This document shows positions 1-5,068 of a DNA stretch of 5,276 bases, piece by piece. A program made the position numbers and the translations under genes. Where the stretch lies: positions 1 to 5,276 of the forward strand of contig CAMWLH010000181.1 in the NCBI GenBank assembly GCA_947175045.1, in the 5' to 3' direction. This DNA is from an uncultured Clostridia bacterium. Lineage in GTDB: Bacteria; Bacillota; Clostridia; Oscillospirales; Ruminococcaceae. The notes beneath the pieces were generated by a model that had not been told where the DNA came from, searched no databases, and saw only the letters and a program-made list of their open reading frames with translations. Each line of letters starts with the position of its first letter. Position 1 is the first letter of the stretch.

Positions 1-414
1 GTGTGGGACGATGTTGATTATATGTTTGTGGATATGCCTCCGGGAACGGGCGACGTGCCGCTGACGGTGTTCCAGTCGATACCGCTTGACGGCATAATCG
101 TTGTGACCTCTCCGCAGGAGCTTGTGTCGATGATAGTCGGCAAGGCGGTAAAGATGGCGGAAATGATGAATGTTCCGATAATCGGACTTGTGGAGAATAT
201 GAGCTATGCGGTCTGCCCCGACTGCGGAAAGCAGATAAAGGTGTTCGGCGAAAGCCATATTGACGAAACAGCCGAGAAATTCGGCTTGAAGGTTCTGGCA
301 AAGCTGCCCATAGACCCCGAAACGGCAGGTCTGGTGGACAAGGGCTTGCTGGAGCTGACGGAGTCGACCGCCGCCGACCCGATAGCCGACGCGGTGGAGG
401 AGTTCTGCAAGTGA
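1..414 (+). CDS. mrp: Mrp/NBP35-family P-loop ATPase, iron-sulfur cluster carrier (3' part only)
   Basis: This is the C-terminal 137 residues of an Mrp/ApbC/NBP35 ATPase. The gene begins before the window, so GTG at position 1 is an internal Val codon, and the Walker A region is not visible. The first residues give the Mrp signature W-D-D-V-D-Y-M-F-V-D-M-P-P-G-T-G-D, which includes the Walker B region. Next come the family-typical blocks TSPQELVSMIVGKAVKMA and NVPIIGLVENMSY, then a CPDCG pair (Cys codons at 214-216 and 223-225). In this family the CxxC pair binds a bridging Fe-S cluster at the dimer interface. The family's established role is cytosolic assembly or transfer of Fe-S clusters to apoproteins. 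The reading frame is intact to the TGA at 412-414, which overlaps the GTG start of the next gene, so the two are probably translationally coupled. The family call is firm. The exact client proteins cannot be read from sequence. Confidence 0.95.
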   Translation: MWDDVDYMFVDMPPGTGDVPLTVFQSIPLDGIIVVTSPQELVSMIVGKAVKMAEMMNVPIIGLVENMSYAVCPDCGKQIKVFGESHIDETAEKFGLKVLAKLPIDPETAGLVDKGLLELTESTAADPIADAVEEFCK

Positions 415-869
415 GCGGGCGCAAGGGTGATATGGCGTATGAGAACTTCCTGAAAGGATATAACTGCACGCAGGCTGTCGCGGTGGCGTTCGCGGAGGAG
501 CTTGGGCTTTCCGAGGAGAGGGCGGCGCGGCTTTCATCGGGCTTCGGCGGCGGCATGGGGCGCATGAGAGAAGTCTGCGGGACATTTTCGGGGGTAGTGT
601 TGGTGTTAAGTCAGCTTTACGGTTACTCCGAGCCGAAGAACCTTGCCGCGAAAACGGAGCTGTACGAGCGTATACGGGAGCTTGCCGACCGTTTCCGCGC
701 CGCCAACGGAAGCATCATATGCAGGGAGCTTCTCGGGCTTAAGGAGGCGGAAAAGTCCGCCGTACCCGAGGCACGCACCCCCGAATATTACAAAAAAAGA
801 CCCTGTCCCGAGCTTTGCCGGTTCGCCGCGGATATGCTGGAAAACTATATCGCGGAACAAGAGCGATAG
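411..869 (+). CDS. C_GCAxxG_C_C family protein (putative redox-active or metal-binding cysteine protein)
   Basis: A 152-residue cytosolic protein with no signal peptide or membrane segment. It has the family layout: GYNCTQAV (Cys19), a glycine-rich GFGGGMGR block (residues 44-51), then VCGTFSG (Cys56), SIICRELLG (Cys104), and a C-terminal pair RPCPELC (Cys132, Cys136). The usual GCAxxG block is the variant CGTFSG here. The family is described as putatively redox-active, and I know of no firm biochemical function. The GTG start at 411 is preferred because GGAGGAG at 396-402 lies at good spacing and the residues before GYNC match the usual N-terminal length. The ATG at 432, preceded by AAGGGTG, is a possible alternative that removes seven residues. 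The start overlaps the mrp stop by four bases (GTGA), which suggests coupled translation. Sitting next to an Fe-S carrier fits a thiol or metal role, but that is inference. Confidence 0.9.
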   Translation: MSGRKGDMAYENFLKGYNCTQAVAVAFAEELGLSEERAARLSSGFGGGMGRMREVCGTFSGVVLVLSQLYGYSEPKNLAAKTELYERIRELADRFRAANGSIICRELLGLKEAEKSAVPEARTPEYYKKRPCPELCRFAADMLENYIAEQER

Positions 870-875
870 ATTTTT

Positions 876-883
876 GGAGGGTG
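876..883 (+). promoter_or_regulatory. Shine-Dalgarno of the cellulase gene (decides its start)
   Basis: GGAGGGTG lies just before ATG 886. It sits in the only gap between the cysteine protein and the cellulase. It supports 886 as the start rather than any of the upstream in-frame codons reaching back to 643, because the protein from 886 begins with a textbook lipoprotein signal peptide. Confidence 0.85.
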
Positions 884-885
884 AA

Positions 886-2670
886 ATGAATTTTAAAAAA
901 ATTATCTCGATCATAGCCGCCGCGGCGCTGTGTGTGACGGCGGCGGGCTGCAGGGGCGGAGAGGAAAGCTCCGCTCCGTTGGAGAGCGTTGACGGTTCGG
1001 AGATATCCAATACTGTTGAAGCGGGAGTGCCGAGTGATATCAAGCCGCTCGAAAGCTATGGTGAGGACAGCCTTGTATATCGGGCGGAATCAATGAACAC
1101 GATGGAGTTCACCGCGGCAATGCAGCCCGGGTGGAATCTCGGTAATACGCTCGATGCGACGGGCGGCGAGACCTCGTGGGGAAACCCCAAGGCTACCCCC
1201 GAGCTTATACAGAAGATCAAGGACGAGGGCTTCAATTCCATCAGAATACCCATAACCTGGGGGCATATGATGAATGAGGAAAACGTCATCGACGCGAGCT
1301 ATCTCGCGCGCACCAAAGAAGTTATAAACTACGCGCTGGACGCCGATCTGTTGGTATTTGTGAATATTCACCATGACTCATGGCAGTGGCTGAACGCGAT
1401 AACTCCCGACGAGAATGACGCGAATTACCTTAAATTCATGGCGATATGGGAGCAGCTTGCAGAGGCTTACAAGGATTATCCCCGAGCGGTCATCTTTGAG
1501 TCGATAAACGAGCCGCGCTTCGACAAGGAAAGCACCTATGCGGAGTGTCTGGATATGATGAATAAGGCGTGCGTGGAGATAGTGAGGGCAAGCGGCGGCA
1601 ACAACGCCGAGCGTCTTATAGTGCTCCCCACAAAGGACACCAACAGCGAGCAGAAATATCTTGACCAACTCTATGGGACTATCACGGATATCAACGATCC
1701 GAATATTATCGCGACGGTGCATTATTACGGTTACTGGCCTTTCTCGGTGAATATCGCGGGCGAGACAGAGTTCAAGGGAACCTCCGTGACCGATATTGAC
1801 GGGCTCGTGTCGCGGTTAAAGACCACCTTTATCGACAACGGTATCCCCGTGATTATCGGCGAGTGGGGACTGCTGGGCTTCGACACGGCGCTGGATACGG
1901 TAGAGCACGGCGAGATACTGAAATTCTTTGAGTATTTCTGCAACGCGGTCAGAGAAAACGGGCTTACCACCATGTGGTGGGACAACGGACAGCATATCAA
2001 CCGTTACAGCTACGAGTGGGCTGATCCCTCTCTTATGGCGATAATCAAACAGAGTATGCAGGGGAGAAGTTCCACTGCCGAGCGCGACTTTATCAATATC
2101 TTTGACGGAAATGCCGAGGAAAAGCAGCTTAAGCTCTCGCTGAACGGCAATACCTTTGAGGGAATAAGAACCGAGAGCGGAGAGCCCGTCGGGTACACCC
2201 TTGACGAGGACACGCTCACGCTTACCGCCGATTACGTCGCGTCACTTGTGACCGGCCCCGCGCAGTACGGCTTGCTTGAGACCCTTTATCTGGAGTTTTC
2301 GGCGGGTCCCGACTGGACGGTGTATGTGTATAACACCTCAACTCCCGAGTTTACTGAGGTTGAGGGAAGAAAGGGAGCGCTGACTATTCCGTGCGATTTC
2401 AAGGGAACGCAGCTTAAGACCGTTGAAGCGAAGTATATCAGCGGCGGCAGCAATACCCCCGGCTCGCAGAACTGGACATCGTTCAAGCAGTACGGCGACC
2501 AGTTTACGACGGTTACGGACGGAGTGCGCTTCACCAACAACTTCTTTAACGAGACCGCGGGCGAGTGTGAGATACAGTTTATATTCTACTTCTGGAATGA
2601 TACCACGGTTGAGTATAACTTGACCGTATCCGACGGAAAGGTTGTCGGGATACCTGTTACGGCTGAATAA
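886..2670 (+). CDS. Surface lipoprotein endo-beta-1,4-glucanase, GH5 (probably GH5_4) with CBM_X2 and CBM46-like modules
   Basis: A 594-residue secreted glycoside hydrolase. Residues 1-22 form a lipoprotein signal peptide (basic MNFKK, hydrophobic stretch, lipobox AAGC with Cys22), followed by an acidic, Ser-rich linker to about residue 65. The GH5 barrel spans about 70-395: GWNLGNTLDA (82-91), IRIPITW (119-125, conserved Arg120), NIHHD (160-164), INEPR with acid/base Glu209, HYYGYW (279-284), GEWG with nucleophile Glu326, and WWDNG (364-368). All expected catalytic residues are present. Residues about 413-485 look like a CBM_X2 Ig-like module (LSLNGNTFEGI to FSAGPDWTVYVYN). Residues about 488-592 resemble CBM46 (QNWTSFKQYGD, FYFW with Trp570). 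This order is known from Bacillus Cel5B-type enzymes, which act on beta-glucan and xyloglucan. The likely role is hydrolysis of cellulose, mixed-linkage glucan or xyloglucan outside the cell, tethered to the membrane. There is no dockerin, so it is not cellulosomal. It starts 16 bases after the preceding gene and is followed by a terminator. Confidence 0.93.
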   Translation: MNFKKIISIIAAAALCVTAAGCRGGEESSAPLESVDGSEISNTVEAGVPSDIKPLESYGEDSLVYRAESMNTMEFTAAMQPGWNLGNTLDATGGETSWGNPKATPELIQKIKDEGFNSIRIPITWGHMMNEENVIDASYLARTKEVINYALDADLLVFVNIHHDSWQWLNAITPDENDANYLKFMAIWEQLAEAYKDYPRAVIFESINEPRFDKESTYAECLDMMNKACVEIVRASGGNNAERLIVLPTKDTNSEQKYLDQLYGTITDINDPNIIATVHYYGYWPFSVNIAGETEFKGTSVTDIDGLVSRLKTTFIDNGIPVIIGEWGLLGFDTALDTVEHGEILKFFEYFCNAVRENGLTTMWWDNGQHINRYSYEWADPSLMAIIKQSMQGRSSTAERDFINIFDGNAEEKQLKLSLNGNTFEGIRTESGEPVGYTLDEDTLTLTADYVASLVTGPAQYGLLETLYLEFSAGPDWTVYVYNTSTPEFTEVEGRKGALTIPCDFKGTQLKTVEAKYISGGSNTPGSQNWTSFKQYGDQFTTVTDGVRFTNNFFNETAGECEIQFIFYFWNDTTVEYNLTVSDGKVVGIPVTAE

Positions 2671-2676
2671 TAATTT

Positions 2677-2711
2677 GCGGCACGCCCCGTGTGGGACGCG
2701 CCGCTTTTTTT
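2677..2711 (+). terminator. Intrinsic terminator after the cellulase gene
   Basis: The stem pairs GCGGC (2677-2681) with GCCGC (2700-2704). It continues inward through CG/CG and CCC/GGG, with two mismatches, to a GTGT loop (2689-2692). Seven T's follow (2705-2711). This should end the rightward transcript seven bases after the cellulase stop. In the opposite direction the hairpin is followed only by AAATTATTA, so it is at best a weak terminator for the convergent regulator gene, whose stop codon (2710-2712) overlaps the T-tract. Confidence 0.85.
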
Positions 2712-3213
2712 ATTTCAGCTTGATGGGTCTTAGAACCTCATAGCCGATACCCTCAGGGTAATGCCGCTGATAGCAGGGGGCGTTATCATTCCAGATATAC
2801 TTTCCGCCGCCATACTCGCTTATGTCGTAATTCCACGCGAGCCGTTCAACTCTGCCCATGACCTCGCCGTTGTCCTTAAGGAAGTCATACGGCGGGTGAT
2901 AGAATACAAGATAATATCCCGCGGGAATATCGCGTATCTCGAAACCATCGGGAACAGTGCCGCTGTAATCGGCGGGCACGCCCATGCCGTAGAAGTAGCG
3001 GCGCTTACCACCTTTTAACGACCAGCCCGCAGTATGACAGGTAATTATAGGATCGCTGACGTTGCTCATGCTGTCGATGGTTCCGCATATCTCGTCGCAG
3101 TTGTGGCGCTCCCAGAAGCTGCCGTAGTTCTCTGCTTCGTCGTCCCATATGCCGATGTACTTGTGGGCGGGAATAAACTCCACTCTTACTTTTGCTTCGG
3201 TAATATCGCTCAT
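2710..3213 (-). CDS. Possible internal-start product: free-standing GyrI-like effector domain (167 aa)
   Basis: Inside the regulator gene, ATG at 3213-3211 (Met135) is preceded by a perfect AAAGGAGG (3228-3221) at seven-base spacing. It falls exactly in the linker between the HTH and effector domains. Translation from here would give MSDITEAKVRVEFIPAHKYIG onward to the shared stop: the complete GyrI-like domain with no DNA-binding part. Stand-alone GyrI-like proteins are common in Firmicutes, so such a product would be stable in principle. This is a candidate alternative product, not a separate gene, and chance or relic status cannot be excluded. Confidence 0.4.
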   Translation of the reverse strand: MSDITEAKVRVEFIPAHKYIGIWDDEAENYGSFWERHNCDEICGTIDSMSNVSDPIITCHTAGWSLKGGKRRYFYGMGVPADYSGTVPDGFEIRDIPAGYYLVFYHPPYDFLKDNGEVMGRVERLAWNYDISEYGGGKYIWNDNAPCYQRHYPEGIGYEVLRPIKLK

Positions 3214-3615
3214 TTTAACTCCTCCTTTATAGAGCTCGTAATAGTGTTCGGGGAAGAAAACCACCTTTCGTATCGGCAGCGGAACGGGCACGGGATTTCG
3301 TCTGTACGCCGCGGGTGCGCACCCGAACGCCGTCACAAAGGCTCTCGTCAGAGCCTCCTGCGAGGAAAACCCGTATTTGAAGGCAATGTCAATTATCCGC
3401 TCATTTGAGTCCCTCAGCTCCAGCGCCGCCAGCGCCAGCCGCCGTCCCGAAATATAGCGTTTTATCGTAATGCCGCAAATTTTGTGGAACTGAACCGAGC
3501 AGTAGTAGGGCGAGTATCCGATCTGCTCCGACATTTTCGGCAGTGTGGGGTTTTCGCCGATATTCTCCTCTATCCAGTCCAACATTTTCTGTATCGCTTC
3601 GTTCCATTCGTACAA
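2710..3615 (-). CDS. AraC-family transcriptional regulator with C-terminal GyrI-like effector-binding domain
   Basis: A 301-residue cytosolic protein. Residues about 5-106 are an AraC/XylS double helix-turn-helix: the first helix pair lies around LPKMSEQIGYSPYYCSVQFHK (25-45), and the second carries IIDIAFKYGFSSQEALTRAF (74-93) with the family ending FGCAPAAYRR. A Pro-rich linker (PVPVPLP) leads to a GyrI/AraC_E_bind-like domain at about 137-301. That fold binds small, often hydrophobic or cationic ligands in Rob- and BmrR-type regulators, so ligand-controlled transcription is expected, but ligand and target genes are unknown. The start is taken as TTG at 3615-3613 because AGGGAGGG stands eight or so bases upstream and the protein then begins with the usual short helix YEWNEAIQKMLDWIEENI. 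Longer in-frame starts run into the alcohol dehydrogenase gene. A second strong start lies inside the gene at 3213. The gene follows the dehydrogenase after a probable terminator and may act on it, though nothing here proves it. Confidence 0.9.
   Translation of the reverse strand: MYEWNEAIQKMLDWIEENIGENPTLPKMSEQIGYSPYYCSVQFHKICGITIKRYISGRRLALAALELRDSNERIIDIAFKYGFSSQEALTRAFVTAFGCAPAAYRRNPVPVPLPIRKVVFFPEHYYELYKGGVKMSDITEAKVRVEFIPAHKYIGIWDDEAENYGSFWERHNCDEICGTIDSMSNVSDPIITCHTAGWSLKGGKRRYFYGMGVPADYSGTVPDGFEIRDIPAGYYLVFYHPPYDFLKDNGEVMGRVERLAWNYDISEYGGGKYIWNDNAPCYQRHYPEGIGYEVLRPIKLK
3221..3228 (-). promoter_or_regulatory. Internal Shine-Dalgarno in the regulator gene
   Basis: On the minus strand the sequence reads AAAGGAGG, then seven bases, then ATG (3213-3211). 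It fully matches the 16S anti-Shine-Dalgarno core and is stronger than the site in front of the gene's own TTG start. In protein it encodes the YKGGV stretch of the interdomain linker, so the coding constraint on it is probably low. Confidence 0.6.
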
Positions 3616-3621
3616 GGCTGT

Positions 3622-3632
3622 TCCCTCCCTTC
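3622..3632 (-). promoter_or_regulatory. Shine-Dalgarno for the TTG start of the AraC regulator
   Basis: The minus strand reads GAAGGGAGGGAACAGCC and then TTG (3615-3613). The purine-rich GGGAGGG at normal spacing is the main reason to choose this TTG. The next ATG (Met11) has no comparable site and would cut the first helix. Confidence 0.7.
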
Positions 3633-3633
3633 G

Positions 3634-3647
3634 AGTATATTCTATCA
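3634..3647 (-). promoter_or_regulatory. Candidate promoter of the AraC regulator (extended -10)
   Basis: The minus strand carries TGATAGAAT (3647-3639), a good match to an extended -10 (TGnTATAAT), with an overlapping TATACT at 3639-3634. No clear TTGACA-like -35 is seen at 17 bases, as expected for extended -10 promoters. Transcription would start just before the Shine-Dalgarno, giving a very short leader. It lies downstream of the dehydrogenase terminator, which suggests the regulator has its own transcript. Confidence 0.4.
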
Positions 3648-3681
3648 CAAACAGGGGAATAAAATCTTGATATAAGTTGCG

Positions 3682-3714
3682 GAAATACAAAATCCCGCAG
3701 ACAAAGCCCGCGGG
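3682..3714 (-). terminator. Probable intrinsic terminator after the alcohol dehydrogenase gene
   Basis: Read leftward, CCCGC (3714-3710) pairs with GCGGG (3698-3694) across an 11-base loop, followed by ATTTTGTATTT. The five-pair stem is GC-only, but the T-run is broken, so termination may be incomplete and some read-through into the regulator gene is possible. It sits about 26 bases after the dehydrogenase stop codon. Confidence 0.5.
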
Positions 3715-3740
3715 GTCTTGCATATTTATTATTAAAGAGA

Positions 3741-4958
3741 TCAGAAATCTACCTCGGTATCGTAGTAGCAGCACTTAAGCAGCTTCTCCATCTCCTCCTG
3801 AGAGGGCTGACGGGGATTGGAGCCCGTGCACGCGTCCAGAATAGCGTTCTTTGCGATCTCGGGCAATCTCTCGAGGAATACGTTCTCGGGAACGAAGCCC
3901 TGCTCGCAGGGATAGCTGTCCGCGCCGTAGTTCTTTATGCAGTGCGGTATCTTCAGATCGTCATTCATCTTTCTGAGATACTTTATAAGCAGTTCAACCT
4001 TTTCGTCGTCGTTATTTCCGCCGAGGTGCATATAGTCCGCGATAACGCCGTAGCGCTTCTTGGCAGTGGGGTCTTTCGCGTTGAACGCGATAACCTTGGG
4101 CAGGTACATAGCGTTAGCCGCGCCGTGGATAATATGTGCGCCGCAGTCCTGGAAGATAGCGCCCGTCTTGTGAGCCATAGAGTGAACTATACCCAACAGA
4201 GCGTTGGAGAACGCCATACCCGCAAGGCACTGAGCGTTGTGCATTCTTGCTCTTGCTTCCATATCGCCGTTGTAGGAGGGAACAAGGTCGTCCATTATCA
4301 TCTCAATGGCGTGGATAGCCAGCGGGTCTGTATAGTCGCAGTTAGCGGTGGAAACATAAGCCTCGATAGCGTGTGTTATAGCGTCCATACCGGTGTGAGC
4401 GGTCAGCTTCTGAGGCATGGTCTCCGCAAGGTCGGAATCGACGATAGCCACATCGGGAGTTATCTCAAAATCGGCGATGGGATACTTGATACCCTTGTCG
4501 TAGTCGGTGATGATGGAGAACGCGGTGACCTCGGTAGCGGTTCCCGAAGTGGAGGGGATAGCGCAGAAGTGAGCTTTCTTACGCAGCTCGGGGATACCGA
4601 AAACCTTGCACATATCCTCAAAGGTGCAGTCGGGATACTCATACTTTATCCACATTGCCTTAGCCGCGTCGATAGGAGAACCGCCGCCCATAGCAACGAT
4701 CCAGTCGGGCTGGAATTCCAGCATTTTAGCCGCGCCGTTCATAACAGTGGTAACGGAGGGATCGGGTTCTACACCCTCAATAAGGGATACCTCCATGCCT
4801 GCTTCCTTAAGGTAGTCCTCGGCTTTCTGCAGGAAACCGTTTCTCTTCATCGCGCCGCCGCCGACAACGATGACCGCCTTTTTGCCCTTAAGGTTCTTAA
4901 GGTTTTCAAGCGAGCCTTTGCCATGATACAGGTCTCTGGGTAAAGTAAATCTAGCCAT
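3741..4958 (-). CDS. Iron-containing alcohol dehydrogenase (Fe-ADH family, clostridial type)
   Basis: A 405-residue cytosolic NAD(P)H-dependent dehydrogenase of the group III (iron-activated) family, expected to interconvert aldehydes and primary alcohols during fermentation. The N-terminal nucleotide-binding domain holds VVGGGAMKR (31-39) and the signature GGGSPIDAAKA (91-101), with STSGTATEVTAFS (136-148) after it. The C-terminal helical domain gives the metal site: Asp192 and His196 in GMDAITHAIEAY, His259 in GIVHSMAH, and His278 in HGAANAMYLP. His263 is also kept. All four expected ligands are present. The loop between His259 and His278 is longer than in E. coli FucO by about five residues, which I recall as normal for this clostridial subgroup. 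Length and the DACTGSNPR C-terminal block are typical. ATG 4958-4956 is chosen because AGGAGGA (4973-4967) lies eight bases upstream. An upstream GTG at 5012 lacks such a site. Substrate and cofactor preference cannot be decided here. Confidence 0.95.
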   Translation of the reverse strand: MARFTLPRDLYHGKGSLENLKNLKGKKAVIVVGGGAMKRNGFLQKAEDYLKEAGMEVSLIEGVEPDPSVTTVMNGAAKMLEFQPDWIVAMGGGSPIDAAKAMWIKYEYPDCTFEDMCKVFGIPELRKKAHFCAIPSTSGTATEVTAFSIITDYDKGIKYPIADFEITPDVAIVDSDLAETMPQKLTAHTGMDAITHAIEAYVSTANCDYTDPLAIHAIEMIMDDLVPSYNGDMEARARMHNAQCLAGMAFSNALLGIVHSMAHKTGAIFQDCGAHIIHGAANAMYLPKVIAFNAKDPTAKKRYGVIADYMHLGGNNDDEKVELLIKYLRKMNDDLKIPHCIKNYGADSYPCEQGFVPENVFLERLPEIAKNAILDACTGSNPRQPSQEEMEKLLKCCYYDTEVDF

Positions 4959-4966
4959 TTTAAGTA

Positions 4967-4973
4967 TCCTCCT
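4967..4973 (-). promoter_or_regulatory. Shine-Dalgarno of the alcohol dehydrogenase gene
   Basis: AGGAGGA on the minus strand, eight bases before ATG 4958-4956. This near-perfect site fixes the start at the MARFTLPRDLYHGKG sequence typical of the family and predicts strong translation. Confidence 0.9.
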
Positions 4974-4986
4974 AAAATATATTTTT

Positions 4987-5021
4987 TGTGGAAAACCAAC
5001 GAACACCGCCACTTTTCCACA
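4987..5021 (-). promoter_or_regulatory. 9-bp perfect inverted repeat in the alcohol dehydrogenase leader
   Basis: TGTGGAAAA (4987-4995) and TTTTCCACA (5013-5021) are perfect inverted copies separated by 17 bases. The element lies between the predicted transcription start (about 5033) and the Shine-Dalgarno, so it would form a hairpin in the mRNA leader or serve as a protein-binding site downstream of the promoter. In the gene's direction it is followed by A's, so it is not a terminator. Both arms also fit the relaxed DnaA-box pattern TTWTNCACA. Function is unknown. Confidence 0.5.
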
Positions 5022-5039
5022 TTGTTTTTCTACGTTTCT

Positions 5040-5068
5040 ATTATAACATTATTGAGCGATTTTGTAAA
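5040..5068 (-). promoter_or_regulatory. Strong sigma-A-type promoter of the alcohol dehydrogenase gene
   Basis: On the minus strand TTTACA (5068-5063) is followed at exactly 17 bases by TATAAT (5045-5040). The -10 is preceded by TGT, giving an extended -10 as well. One mismatch in the -35 and none in the -10 make this the best promoter in the window. The predicted start is near 5033, giving a leader of about 75 bases that contains the inverted repeat and the Shine-Dalgarno. Confidence 0.8.

Noticed and set aside
643..885. In-frame extension of the cellulase upstream to 643
   Set aside because: The extra 81 residues overlap the cysteine protein in another frame and look random. A strong Shine-Dalgarno and a lipoprotein signal peptide mark 886 as the start.
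606..1043. 145-codon minus-strand open frame
   Set aside because: It spans the end of one real gene and the start of another on the opposite strand, with no recognisable protein features.
3616..3774. 53-residue N-terminal extension of the AraC regulator (GTG at 3774)
   Set aside because: It runs through the dehydrogenase stop, the hairpin and the promoter region, with no ribosome binding site. TTG 3615 has one.
3942..4943. 333-codon open frame on the + strand
   Set aside because: It lies wholly antisense to the well-supported alcohol dehydrogenase, its protein resembles no known family, and it has no convincing ribosome binding site. It is a shadow of codon usage on the opposite strand.
4959..5012. 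18-residue N-terminal extension of the alcohol dehydrogenase (GTG at 5012)
   Set aside because: There is no Shine-Dalgarno before it, it would translate the inverted repeat and the true ribosome binding site, and the residues are not typical of the family.
4987..5021. Replication origin or DnaA-regulated locus based on two TTTTCCACA boxes
   Set aside because: Only two inverted boxes are present, with no cluster and no dnaA/dnaN neighbours. The match is to a relaxed consensus, so it is kept only as a possible reading of the inverted repeat.
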